Assembly: GCF_001950255.1 (NCBI RefSeq) | Contig: NZ_BDJK01000024.1 | Location: forward strand, 1-33,376 | Origin: Carboxydothermus pertinax | GTDB taxonomy: Bacteria > Bacillota > Z-2901 > Carboxydothermales > Carboxydothermaceae | Length of the DNA: 33,376 nucleotides | Direction: 5' to 3' | Shown: in pieces, positions 1 to 7,916 of the stretch | How the letters are laid out: every line of letters starts with the position of its first letter | How positions within the stretch are numbered: the stretch's first letter is position 1 | Made by a program: the position numbers and the translations under genes | The notes under the pieces: model-generated | Seen by the model: only the letters and a program-made list of their open reading frames with translations | Told to the model about the DNA's origin: nothing | Databases searched by the model: none

Positions 1-277
1 TAAGTTTTATCAAAATAGTAGCTACAGAATGCTGAAAATACGGAAGTAAGAAAGAAGGGATTATTGAGACGGTTTTACCACAGGAAGGACATTTCAAACG
101 GCAGATAGGGATGAAAAAAGGGTTATTATTAGTGATTGCATATCTAAAATAAAACCCGTGCCGTAACAGCCTAATATGCCCTTTACAATGCGGGCAAATG
201 TCAACCTCGGGAAAATCATTCTTTTTGCCCCGACGGGCATATTCTCGAACAGATAAGCCAAAATCATAAAAAATCAT
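1..277 (-). CDS. DUF6431-type zinc-ribbon protein, 3' part outside window
   Basis: Partial gene running off the left edge; 92 codons are visible. The reverse strand reads MIFYDFGLSVREYARRGKK, then a CPHC pair about residue 29 and a CPSC pair about residue 63, a four-cysteine zinc ribbon with a basic surround. This matches my memory of the DUF6431 family, which is repeated in some Firmicute genomes and is suspected to be transposase-related; the biochemical role is unknown. The ATG at 277-275 was chosen because a GGGGTGA lies about 12 bases upstream. A 16-bp inverted repeat enclosing a TATAAT lies immediately upstream (separate entry). It points away from the broken integrase to its right, so the two are probably separate insertions. 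The family call is from recall, not a search. Confidence 0.6.
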   Translation of the reverse strand, partial: MIFYDFGLSVREYARRGKKNDFPEVDICPHCKGHIRLLRHGFYFRYAITNNNPFFIPICRLKCPSCGKTVSIIPSFLLPYFQHSVATILIKL

Positions 278-288
278 CAAAATAAATC

Positions 289-330
289 ACCCCAAATATT
301 TTGCAAAAATTATAGCAAAATATTTGGGGT
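289..330 (-). promoter_or_regulatory. 16-bp inverted repeat with an extended -10 in its centre
   Basis: Left arm ACCCCAAATATTTTGC (289-304) and right arm GCAAAATATTTGGGGT (315-330) are perfect reverse complements around a 10-base spacer. On the minus strand the spacer reads TATAATTTTT, preceded by TGC, which resembles an extended -10 promoter for the DUF6431 gene starting at 277. A repressor dimer bound here would cover the promoter. It could also be an insertion-element end or an mRNA hairpin. Confidence 0.55.
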
Positions 331-382
331 CTAAAAAGGTTAAGCCGCTGTTTTATTTTGAAAAATTTCCGAGGGCTTTGGA

Positions 383-1209
383 GAAGATAATTTGCTAAAT
401 AACAGTGGTGCTCTGGAGTATGCAATTATGAATGATGTTATTCAAAAGAATCCTGCGAAGTTTATAGAACTTCCTGTGGAAAAACGTGAAGTGGTCAAAA
501 TAAACCAAAAACGTTAGGTGATTTCAGGAGAAAATATTTTAAGAGTACTTGAAAGAGCAAAAGAAAGAAAAAGTAATTTCTATGATTTTTATTTACTGCT
601 TGCTGAAACAGGTATAAGAAGAGGCGAGGCTTTAGCTTTAAAGTGGGATAATATTGATTTTAATAAGAAGATAATTTACATTGAAGAAAATATTCAGGAT
701 GTTCTGGAATTTGATGCAACTGGCCAAGTAATAGGGAGAAAAAGGATTCAAAAAGAACCAAAAACGCCCAGCAGTATTCGGACAGTTTTTATATCAGATG
801 AATTAATTGAATTATTAAAAAAGAGGAAAAAACAACAATTGATAGATAAAATGAAATATCGTGATAAGTATAAAGATGAGGGATTTGTTTTTGCGACAAA
901 ATATGGGAATGCGATTCTTGAAAGCAACGTTCGAAGAGATTTAAACAAAATCAAAAAAGAGATCTTAATCTTCCCAAATTTAGCTGTCATGATTTTCGTC
1001 ACGCTTTTGCTACAAATTTTCTCAATGTATCTTCAAATGTAAAAGCACTGCAGGAACTGCTGGGGCATGCAAGTTTAAATACCACATTTAAATACTATGT
1101 ACATCGAAATCTCAGTATAGATGAGAGTTTGAGAAATGTTGTAGGTTCTATTTATACTGCGTATAAAAGAGAAAAGGTCTGCAGTGGAAATGCAGACTCA
1201 GAAAGATAA
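383..1209 (+). pseudogene. Tyrosine recombinase (phage/ICE-type integrase), truncated and frameshifted
   Basis: Remnant of a site-specific integrase. From about 383 the reading resembles the end of a core-binding domain (ALEYAIMNDVIQKNPAKF). A TAG at 515-517 interrupts the frame, which then resumes with the catalytic domain: TGIRRGEAL carries the first catalytic arginine. Near 967 one base seems lost (TTAATC where TTAAATC would keep frame). The other frame then carries HDFRHAFAT (HxxR), LLGHAS and the KYYVH tyrosine, ending at TAA 1207-1209. All catalytic boxes survive but in two frames, and the N-terminal arm-binding domain is missing. It sits beside the 3' end of tRNA-Val, the usual place for an element integrated into a tRNA gene. 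Very likely inactive. Confidence 0.85.
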
Positions 1210-1254
1210 ATATGTAGATTAAAATAGTGGTGTTAAAAATGTTACTGACTAAGA

Positions 1255-1278
1255 ACAATTGCAGACAATTGCAGACAA
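1255..1278. repeat. Tandem 10-bp repeat between integrase remnant and tRNA
   Basis: ACAATTGCAG occurs twice in tandem, followed by a partial third copy (ACAA). Each unit contains the palindrome CAATTG. Its position between the integrase remnant and the tRNA suggests a relic of integrase or excisionase binding sites; this is inference. Confidence 0.4.
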
Positions 1279-1336
1279 ATACAAAAACAAGAGAAGATGT
1301 TCGATTCGCAAAAAGCCTGAAAGCCTTGAAAATAAA

Positions 1337-1411
1337 TGGTGGGCGCGGCAGGTTTCGAACCTGCGACCTCTTGAATGTGAGTCAAGCGCTCTCCCGCTGA
1401 GCTACGCGCCC
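1337..1411 (-). tRNA. tRNA-Val (anticodon CAC), CCA encoded
   Basis: The reverse strand folds as a full cloverleaf. The acceptor stem GGGCGCG/CGCGCCC is perfect, the D stem is GCTC/GAGC, and the anticodon stem CTTGA/TCAAG encloses loop CTCACAT, giving anticodon CAC. The T stem GCAGG/CCTGC encloses TTCGAAA. ACCA ends the gene, so the CCA tail is encoded. It reads GTG valine codons. An integrase remnant lies just beyond its 3' end. A block of T-rich sequence, but no clear terminator, follows. Confidence 0.97.
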
Positions 1412-1485
1412 GATTTTCCTTAAATAATTTTAGCACGGACCTTTCCTGGTGTCAATCATTCCAATCTTCCAAACCCTGGAGGGGT

Positions 1486-1923
1486 ATGGTAAAATTAAGA
1501 AAAAGTGCAGGTGATTTTGATGTTTTAATTAAACATAATCTTTCGGAAAAAGAGCTTCTCAAATATTACCGGACGTTGGTAAAACGGTTGGAGTTTTGGT
1601 AGGGAAAGTGCCCTTAATTATTATTTCAAGCACCGGGTAAGTAAAGATGTCGATATATTTTTTACCGATGCCCAGAATCTTACCTGGCTTACTCCAAGAA
1701 TAAATAGTATTGTGGCATAAAGGACTGAGGATTACCTTGAGAGTTCTAACTTTTTAAAATTACAATTAAAAAATGGGGAGATTGACTTTATTATAGCTCT
1801 TGCTAAAAAGGTTATACCACTTACATGTTTATCCTAAAGAAATTGTAAAAATAAAAATTTTAGATGAAAGCTTAAATACGGAAGCCTTGGATATTTTTAA
1901 AGGATTTTTACAGGAAATCTAAG
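1486..1923 (+). pseudogene. AbiEii/AbiGii-type nucleotidyltransferase, multiply broken
   Basis: Pieces of one protein appear in successive frames. ATG 1486 opens MVKLRKSAGDFDVLIKHNLS and stops at a TAG near 1600. The adjoining frame then reads NYYFKHRVSKDVDIFFTDAQ, in which DVD is the nucleotidyltransferase metal-binding motif, followed by LTWLTPRIN and a TAA. It continues as YLESSNFLKLQLKNGEIDFI, then stops, and a last piece (HVYPKEIVKIKILDESLN) ends just before the ABC transporter. This matches the AbiEii/type IV toxin family, which transfers nucleotides and acts in abortive infection or toxin-antitoxin pairs. No partner antitoxin gene is visible. At least three lesions make it a clear pseudogene. 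Confidence 0.75.
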
Positions 1924-1940
1924 ATTTCGGGGGAATGGCG

Positions 1941-2912
1941 ATGGCGGCTATAGAAGTTACCGGCCTTACCAAGCGTTTTAAAGAGGTTGAAGCGGTAAAG
2001 GGGGTAGACCTTACCGTTTATGAAGGTGAGGTCTTTGGTTTTTTAGGACCCAATGGGGCGGGAAAAACTACTACGATTTCCATGCTTTGTACGATTTTAA
2101 AGCCCGACGGAGGCAAGGGGCATGTAGCGGGCTTTGATTTATGGCGGGAAAAGGATAAAGTGCGGCAGAATATTGGCCTAGTGTTTCAGGATCCTACGCT
2201 GGACCGAAACTTAACGGCTTACGAAAACCTCTGGTTTCACGCGTTAATTTATAATATCCCTACCCGAGAGCGCCGGGAGCGAATTGAAATGGTGCTTAAA
2301 ATGGTGGAGCTATATGAAAGAAAAGATAGCTTAGTTCAGACCTTTTCCGGGGGGATGAAGCGGCGGCTGGAAATTGCCCGGGGGCTTTTACACCATCCAA
2401 AAATTCTTTTTCTTGACGAGCCTACTATTGGCCTTGACCCTCAAACTCGGGCCCATATCTGGGATTATATTCATAAAATCCGTAAAGAAAAGGGCATTAC
2501 AATTTTTCTTACCACCCATTACATGGATGAAGCGGAAAACTGTGACCGTATTGCGGTAATTGACCAGGGGAGGATAATTGCTTTAGATACGCCCCAGAAT
2601 TTAAAGAAAATGGTGGGCAACAATATTGTTTACATAAATTCCATGGAAGCGTCGGGGATTATTATCTTTATCAAAGAAAAGTTTAACTTGGAGGCCAAGC
2701 TTATAAAAAATCAGGTAGTGGTGGAAGTTACCGATGCCGAAACTTTTATTCCGCAATTATTAAAGGAACTGCCGTATCCAGTTACTTCTGTTTCTTTAAA
2801 GAAGCCTACTTTAGACGATGTTTTCCTTAAGCTTACCGGACGGGAACTTAGAGATGAGGTTATAACCAATGGTAAAGCCCCGGCCTTTCATCGGCGCAGG
2901 AGGTGGCAGTAA
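1941..2912 (+). CDS. ABC-2 exporter ATP-binding protein (DrrA-like)
   Basis: ATPase of an ABC-2 type exporter, acting at the inner face of the membrane with the permease encoded next. About 323 aa. Walker A GPNGAGKTTT lies near residue 38, the Q-loop at VFQDPTLDRNLTAYENL, the signature FSGGMKRRLEIARGLLHHP near 140, Walker B ILFLDEPTIGLDP, and the switch histidine in LTTHYMDEAENCDR. The C-terminal 90 residues form the extra domain typical of DrrA/NodI-type ATPases. ATG 1941 is preferred over ATG 1935 because the GGGGG at 1929-1933 is one base from the earlier start but seven from the later one. The stop overlaps the permease start (TAATG). Substrate cannot be told; drug, lipid or polysaccharide export are all possible. 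Confidence 0.93.
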   Translation: MAAIEVTGLTKRFKEVEAVKGVDLTVYEGEVFGFLGPNGAGKTTTISMLCTILKPDGGKGHVAGFDLWREKDKVRQNIGLVFQDPTLDRNLTAYENLWFHALIYNIPTRERRERIEMVLKMVELYERKDSLVQTFSGGMKRRLEIARGLLHHPKILFLDEPTIGLDPQTRAHIWDYIHKIRKEKGITIFLTTHYMDEAENCDRIAVIDQGRIIALDTPQNLKKMVGNNIVYINSMEASGIIIFIKEKFNLEAKLIKNQVVVEVTDAETFIPQLLKELPYPVTSVSLKKPTLDDVFLKLTGRELRDEVITNGKAPAFHRRRRWQ

Positions 2913-3652
2913 TGGCAGCTCTTTGGGCTATTTTTTATCGGGAACTTATCCGTTATTTCCGGGAAAAGGTACGGATAATTACTTCCGTAGTGCAGCCAGC
3001 TATTTGGCTTTTTGTGATGGGCGGTGGCATGAGTGCAGCTTTTACGGGGCCTGATGGAGTTAACTACCGTACTTTTATTTTTCCAGGAATTGTGGGTATG
3101 ACCGTATTGTTTTCGGCGGTATTTTCGTCAATTTCCATTGTTTGGGACCGGGAGTTTGGCTTTTTAAAAGAGGTCTTGGTATCTCCCGCTTCCCGGGAGA
3201 GTATCGTTTTAGGTAAAGCTTTAGGTGGGGCTACTACTTCGGTTATCCAGGGCACGATTATTTTAATTTTTGCTCCAGCGGTAGGGATAAATCTTACTTT
3301 TTCCATGGTCGTAAAAGCCTTTTTTACTATGTATTTTATTGCCCTTACCATGGCGGCCCTGGGAATTGTCATAGCTGCCCGGATGCAGTCAATGCAGGGG
3401 TTTCAATTTATCTCGAACTTTATCGTAATGCCTTTATTTTTCTTAAGTGGAGCGATTTATCCTTTAAAAGGGGTTCCAAATTGGCTCTCAGCTTTGGCTT
3501 CTATTGATCCTTTGGCCTACGGGATTGACCTTTTAAAGCATGTGTTTCTTCCCTATCATGAATACTCTCTTATTACCGATGTTTTAGTGATGACTGTTTT
3601 TTTGATAATGTTTTTATTCTTGGGAATAATACTTTTTAAAAAAGACGGTTAA
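2912..3652 (+). CDS. ABC-2 exporter permease (DrrB-like)
   Basis: Membrane partner of the preceding ATPase, about 246 aa with six predicted hydrophobic segments. ABC-2 family hallmarks are the FPGIVGMTVLFSAVFSSIS segment, the EFGFLKEVLVSPASRESIVLGKA coupling stretch, and the late FFLSGAIYPLKGVPNWL segment. ATG 2912 is preferred over GTG 2903, because AGGAGGTG (2899-2906) lies just upstream of it and the GTG is inside that site. One-base overlap with the ATPase gene indicates translational coupling. The transported substrate is not evident from sequence or neighbours. Confidence 0.92.
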   Translation: MAALWAIFYRELIRYFREKVRIITSVVQPAIWLFVMGGGMSAAFTGPDGVNYRTFIFPGIVGMTVLFSAVFSSISIVWDREFGFLKEVLVSPASRESIVLGKALGGATTSVIQGTIILIFAPAVGINLTFSMVVKAFFTMYFIALTMAALGIVIAARMQSMQGFQFISNFIVMPLFFLSGAIYPLKGVPNWLSALASIDPLAYGIDLLKHVFLPYHEYSLITDVLVMTVFLIMFLFLGIILFKKDG

Positions 3653-3726
3653 AAAAATTGAGTAAAGCAGGAAAAAACTATTTTTTGTTGAATATAACTT
3701 AATAGCCTTAAGCTGGAGGGATAGGT

Positions 3727-4095
3727 TTGGACGAGCAAACTGGTGTCATGATAGAAGAGTTTAAGCGCCTGGTGCAGCTTGTGGCCGAAGGAGTTGCCGA
3801 CAACAGCCGCCAGATTGCCGATTTATCCCTAGAAGTGCGGCAGGGCCTTACTGCTATTACGGAGCTTAAGTTTCGGGATGAACTGGCTTTTAACAGGATT
3901 GAGGAAATAAGCCGCCAGTTGACTTCTGGCTTACAATACGTGGAAACTATTCAGCAGCAATTAATTGAGGTAAAAGCCAATCAAGAACGGGTGCTGCTGG
4001 TGACCAGGCAGTTAGAAGAAAGTCTTGCTAAGTTTGATAAAAAGCTTGCCGAGTATGAAAACCGCTTAAAACTATTAGAATTAAAAGCTTTTTAG
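3727..4095 (+). CDS. Small coiled-coil protein of unknown function
   Basis: 122 aa, not recognised. The sequence is rich in Q, E, K, L and R with heptad-like spacing of hydrophobic residues from about residue 20 to the end (for example QLIEVKANQERVLLVTRQLE), so a long coiled coil is likely. No signal peptide, membrane segment or cysteines. TTG start at 3727, supported by GGAGGG at 3714-3719, seven bases upstream. A clean terminator follows the stop directly, so it ends a transcript. It resembles structural or tape-measure-like coiled coils, but no function can be assigned. Confidence 0.8.
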   Translation: MDEQTGVMIEEFKRLVQLVAEGVADNSRQIADLSLEVRQGLTAITELKFRDELAFNRIEEISRQLTSGLQYVETIQQQLIEVKANQERVLLVTRQLEESLAKFDKKLAEYENRLKLLELKAF

Positions 4096-4122
4096 CCCCC
4101 GGTAAAGGGGGTTTTATTTTTT
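4096..4122 (+). terminator. Intrinsic terminator after the coiled-coil gene
   Basis: CCCCC / GGGGG stem (4096-4100 with 4107-4111) around a GGTAAA loop, followed by TTTTATTTTTT. It begins right after the stop codon. Confidence 0.9.
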
Positions 4123-4163
4123 ATGTAAGATTTGTTAAGATAGAAAGAAAAAAGGTGAAAACA

Positions 4164-5115
4164 ATGGAAAGGTATTATTCCTATACCCGGTATTTAAAGG
4201 AGAAATTTGGCGGTAAGGTTTATAAAATCCCGGTAAATATCCCCCACACCTGCCCTAACCGGGACGGAACGGTAGGAATCGGGGGCTGTACTTTTTGTGA
4301 AGATTCTCCCGGAGGGTTTGTTTGCTTACCTGATGCTGTGGCGATTTCCCAAAAAGTAGAAGAGTTGAAAAAATATTTTCGGGATAAATTTAAAGCAGAA
4401 AAATTTATCGTCTATTTTCAGGCCTATACCAATACCTATCACCCGCTTACGGTTTTTCAGGATTATATCCTTGCGGCAGTGGAGAACAGCGATATAGTCG
4501 GCCTTTCCGTTTCTACCCGGCCCGATGCGGTAAACGATAACTACTTGAAGGTGCTGACGGAGGTAAAAAATAAAAAAAATATTGAAGTAGATGTTGAACT
4601 TGGTTTGCAGACGGTTAACTATAAAAACTTAATTGCAATAAACCGGGGCCATACCTTAGCCGAATTTATTGACGCGGCATTACGCATAAAAAAAATTTGG
4701 CTTAAATGTTACGACTCACTTAATTTTAAACTTGCCAGGTGAAACGTTAGCCGATGTTATTGAAAATGCTAAGATTATGTCAGCTCTAAAGATAGATTTT
4801 GTAAAGCTCCATACCCTTTTTATTCCTGAGAAAACGGTTTTGGGGGATATGTACCGCGAGGGGAAAATTGAGATTATTCCTTTAGAGGAATATGTTCAGT
4901 GGGTGGTAACTTTTTTAGAGTATTTAAGTCCGGAAGTGGTGGTGCAAAGGTTAATTGGAAAAGGTCCCGATGAAGGGGTTCTCTTTTCCAACTGGGGGGT
5001 AAGCTGGTGGAAAATAAAACATTTAATAGAGGAAGAGTTGGAAAAAAGGGATACCCGGCAGGGAGCAAAATGCGATTATTTAAACGGTAAAGCGGTGCAA
5101 AAGTTTTTGAGATAA
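4164..5115 (+). pseudogene. TIGR01212-family radical SAM protein (YhcC-like), single frameshift in poly-A
   Basis: Radical SAM enzyme of the YhcC/TIGR01212 family; reaction not established. About 316 aa if the frame is restored, which is the family's normal length. The N-terminal piece has the cluster cysteines at HTCPNRDG and GGCTFC, then PGGFVC, YFQAYTNTYHP and GLSVSTRPDAV. At the run of eight A in 4687-4694 the frame is lost; with seven A it would read RIKKFGLNVTTHLILNLPGET and join the second piece (PGETLADVIENAKIM to the TAA at 5113-5115). ATG 4164 is preferred over GTG 4155 because AAGGTG precedes it by seven bases. One extra A could be a true mutation, an assembly error, or corrected by polymerase slippage on the A-run. 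Both halves remain well conserved, which argues against old decay. Confidence 0.8.
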
Positions 5116-5128
5116 ATAAGGAGGTCCT

Positions 5129-6163
5129 ATGGATAGGTATATTGATTTGCGCAGTGATACGGTAACCACTCCTACGCTCAAAATGCGAGAAGCTATGTAT
5201 GCGGCGGAAGTGGGGGATGATGTTTATGGCGATGACCCAACGGTCCGGGAACTAGAAGAGTTTGCCGCTTATAGAATCGGCAAGGAAGCTGCCCTTTTTG
5301 TTCCCAGCGGTACTATGGGAAATCAACTGGCGATTATGACCCATACCCAGCGGGGGGACGAAGTGATTCTGGGGGAAGATTGCCATATTTTTAAATATGA
5401 AGTAGGGGCACCGGCGGTATTATCCGGGGTGCAGCTTCGGGGACTTAAAACAAATGCTGGCATGATGGACTTAGAGGAAGTAAAAGCGGCCATAAGACCC
5501 AACGATATCCACATGCCGAGAACTTCCCTTATTTGCCTGGAGAATGCTTACAGTAGCGGGGAAGTGGTTTCCACTACTTATATGGAAAAAATCCGGGAAT
5601 TGGCCAGAAGGCACGGTTTAAAAATTCATTTAGACGGGGCAAGAATTTTTAATGCTGCAATTTATCTCGGGGTAGATGCCCGGGAAATAGCAAGCTTTTC
5701 TGACTCGGTCATGTTCTGCCTTTCCAAAGGGCTCGCAGCACCGGTTGGTTCTATCCTGGCTGGAAGCCGGGAATTTATTGAAAAAGCCCGGAAAAACCGA
5801 AAACTCCTGGGAGGTGGTATGCGGCAAGCGGGGATATTAGCGGCAGCAGGGTTAGTAGCTCTCAAGGAGATGACCGGGAGATTACGGGAAGATCATGAAA
5901 ATGCCCGGTATCTTGCCCAAAAGTTAATTGACCTTGGCTTTGAAGTGGATTTAAAAAAGGTGCAGATTAACATGGTGTGGGCTAAAGCTAAGCCTAATCT
6001 TAATTTTGAAAACTTACCGGCTAAACTGCTCCAAGCAGGGATTAAAATCAACCCTCCAGCAAACGGCTTCTTTCGCTTTGTGACCCATAAAGATGTTACC
6101 GGGAATGATATTGATAAATTTATAACAATTTTATCTAAAACTGTGCAGGCAGGGGAACGGTAA
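5129..6163 (+). CDS. ltaE: Low-specificity L-threonine aldolase
   Basis: Pyridoxal-phosphate enzyme cleaving L-threonine or allo-threonine to glycine and acetaldehyde in the cytoplasm. 344 aa, normal for the family. It opens with the family signature DLRSDTVTTPT, has GDDVYGDDPTVRELE near residue 28, the phosphate-binding PSGTMGNQLA near 60, the HLDGARIFNAA aspartate region near 168, and the PLP-lysine segment MFCLSKGLAAPVGS near 200. ATG 5129 has an AAGGAGG seven bases upstream. It follows the radical SAM gene by 13 bases and overlaps the next gene start, so the three are probably cotranscribed. The acetaldehyde it makes could in principle feed alcohol metabolism, but no link is shown. Confidence 0.93.
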   Translation: MDRYIDLRSDTVTTPTLKMREAMYAAEVGDDVYGDDPTVRELEEFAAYRIGKEAALFVPSGTMGNQLAIMTHTQRGDEVILGEDCHIFKYEVGAPAVLSGVQLRGLKTNAGMMDLEEVKAAIRPNDIHMPRTSLICLENAYSSGEVVSTTYMEKIRELARRHGLKIHLDGARIFNAAIYLGVDAREIASFSDSVMFCLSKGLAAPVGSILAGSREFIEKARKNRKLLGGGMRQAGILAAAGLVALKEMTGRLREDHENARYLAQKLIDLGFEVDLKKVQINMVWAKAKPNLNFENLPAKLLQAGIKINPPANGFFRFVTHKDVTGNDIDKFITILSKTVQAGER

Positions 6164-7841
6164 TGAATTTAAAGAAAATAATTGGAAGTTACGGGGAGTA
6201 CATTGGACGATTAAGCAATAAATTTCAAGATGTATTAGTAGAACAAAACGGTGCCTTTATTTTGCTAATTGAGATCAGTGCCGATAAAAAATTTATGTGC
6301 GGTTCAGTGAATTCGCTGGAAATGTTTCTTTTGATGTAAAAAAGGAGATTAGTGAAAAATTAAATGCTAACTTAATTACCGAAAACCTCGAGTGGATTAT
6401 AAGATTAGATCAACCCAAAATATTAAAACAAGAAGAAATAATAAGTAATTTTCCCGAATTAAAACTAATTGAAGCATTGCAAGTTATACCAGTTTTAGTT
6501 GAAGAAAATACGCAAAACATACTAATTATTGGATACATTAAAGATCTAAATCCTCACTTTGTTGCTCTTAACGTAAACGAACTTAAAAATTTTTTGTATA
6601 TTGAACAATTTTATAACTTAATCTTTGAAATAATTATTATGTTTAACAAAATATTAGAGGAAAAAGAGCCATTGGTTCGCGGACATATGGAAAGGGTAGT
6701 AGAGTATGCTGATCTTATTGCCGGTGAAATTGGACTGGATGAAAGCGAACGGTTAATTTTACAAATTGCCGCAGCAGTACATGATATCGGGAAAATAATG
6801 GTTCCAGATATTGTCTTGCAACACATTGGTAAGTATAGTGAAGAAATGAAAAGAAAAATGCAAAAGCATTCAGAATTTGGTTATGAACTTTTAAAAAACT
6901 TCCCGCTTTTTGGTGAAGTTGCTGAAGTGATTTTATACCATCACGAACGTTTTGACGGTAAAGGATATCCGAAAGGATTAAGTGGAGAGGAAATTCCCCT
7001 TTATTCACGAATATTAGCAATTGCTGATAGTTTTGAGGCTATGATCAGTGAGCGGGTTTATAAAGTTTCTATGGGTTATGATGAAGCTTTAGAGGAACTG
7101 GTAAATAATAAAGGAAAGCAGTTTGATCCTTATTTAGTAGAAGCTTTTATTTCCGGTTTCAGGAAAACTAGGCTTTTAAATCCTCTTAAATATAAAACTC
7201 CCGATTTACCTAAGTTATTCAGTAAAGTAATTTTAGCGGCAGGAAATCAATATTTTGATGGTAGGGTTTCGTACAAAGCTGAAAAATCAAATAAGTTATA
7301 TATTAAACTTTATTACCCGTTAACTTTAGATATTAAAAAAGTTTATGATATGCCTCTTTCTTTGTACTTTCAGGATAAAGGAATGTCTTCGCATGTGCGG
7401 GGACATTTGCAATTTTATAATGTATATAATCAAACGGTGGTTTTTGATATTCTGGAAACTCCAGAATTTGTAGTTCCAGAACAGTTTGTCTCATTGCCTG
7501 TTTCCCGGGGAGGTCTTTTAGTAATAGGAAGTAATAAAGTGCAAATACTAATAATTGAACTTGGAGGCAATGGCTTAAGATTTGTAGTTGATAAAAATAA
7601 GTTAAAAGAAAATGGGATCGTTTTGAAACTAAATACCCAAGTAACAGTTTTATTTAGTTTAAATGTTGAGGAGGAAGAACAATATTTTGGCTTTAATGGT
7701 ATAATCATAGAAACTCCTAAGACTGCTATCAGTGAGACTTATCTTGTAAAATTTGAAGAGGTGGAAGAAAAACAAAGGGATAGGCTTATAAGCACATTAC
7801 TTAAATACCAAATTAGCTTACGTCGGCGTGGTTTGCTATAA
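6163..7841 (+). pseudogene. HD-GYP phosphodiesterase with PilZ-like C-terminal domain, frameshift near the 5' end
   Basis: c-di-GMP-type signalling protein, 559 aa after frame restoration. ATG 6163 opens MNLKKIIGSYGEYIGRL. At the A-run 6286-6291 (six A) the frame is lost; seven A would read ADKKIYVRFSEFAG and join the main frame, which otherwise would need a GTG at 6297 with no ribosome binding site. The main piece has the HD motif AAVHDIGKIMVPD and YHHERFDGKGYPKGLSGEEIPL, the HD-GYP signature, so hydrolysis of c-di-GMP is expected. The last 110 residues align by eye to a YcgR-type PilZ domain (GGNGLRFVV, then KQRDRLISTLLKYQISLRRRG). The RxxxR arginines are missing (PEQFVSLPV), as is D/NxSxxG. 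Mutation, assembly error, or a shorter product starting at GTG 6297 are all possible. Confidence 0.8.
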
Positions 7842-7845
7842 TAAG

Positions 7846-7880
7846 TATTGACGAAAAAATAAAATAGTATTAATTTATTT
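7846..7880 (+). promoter_or_regulatory. Possible trxB promoter
   Basis: TTGACG at 7849-7854 is a good -35, but the downstream match (TATTAA or TAATTT near 7870) is weak. This is the only promoter-like sequence between the HD-GYP stop and trxB. Confidence 0.3.
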
Positions 7881-7916
7881 TTGTAAATAAAAACCTTAAC
7901 TAAGGAGCGTGACTTT

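Noticed and set aside
331-398. Short + strand reading KKVKPLFYFEKFPRALEKII ending in a stop at the integrase remnant
   Set aside because: About 20 codons, no start, no recognised domain; possibly the tail of an unknown transposase but unsupported.
4687-4742. Programmed frameshift in the TIGR01212 gene
   Set aside because: No stimulatory hairpin or Shine-Dalgarno-like element seen beside the A-run; the similar lesion in the HD-GYP gene makes error or mutation more likely. Kept as an alternative only.
5630-5865. Minus-strand ORFs inside ltaE
   Set aside because: They are antisense shadows of a well-conserved gene, with no ribosome site or recognisable domain.
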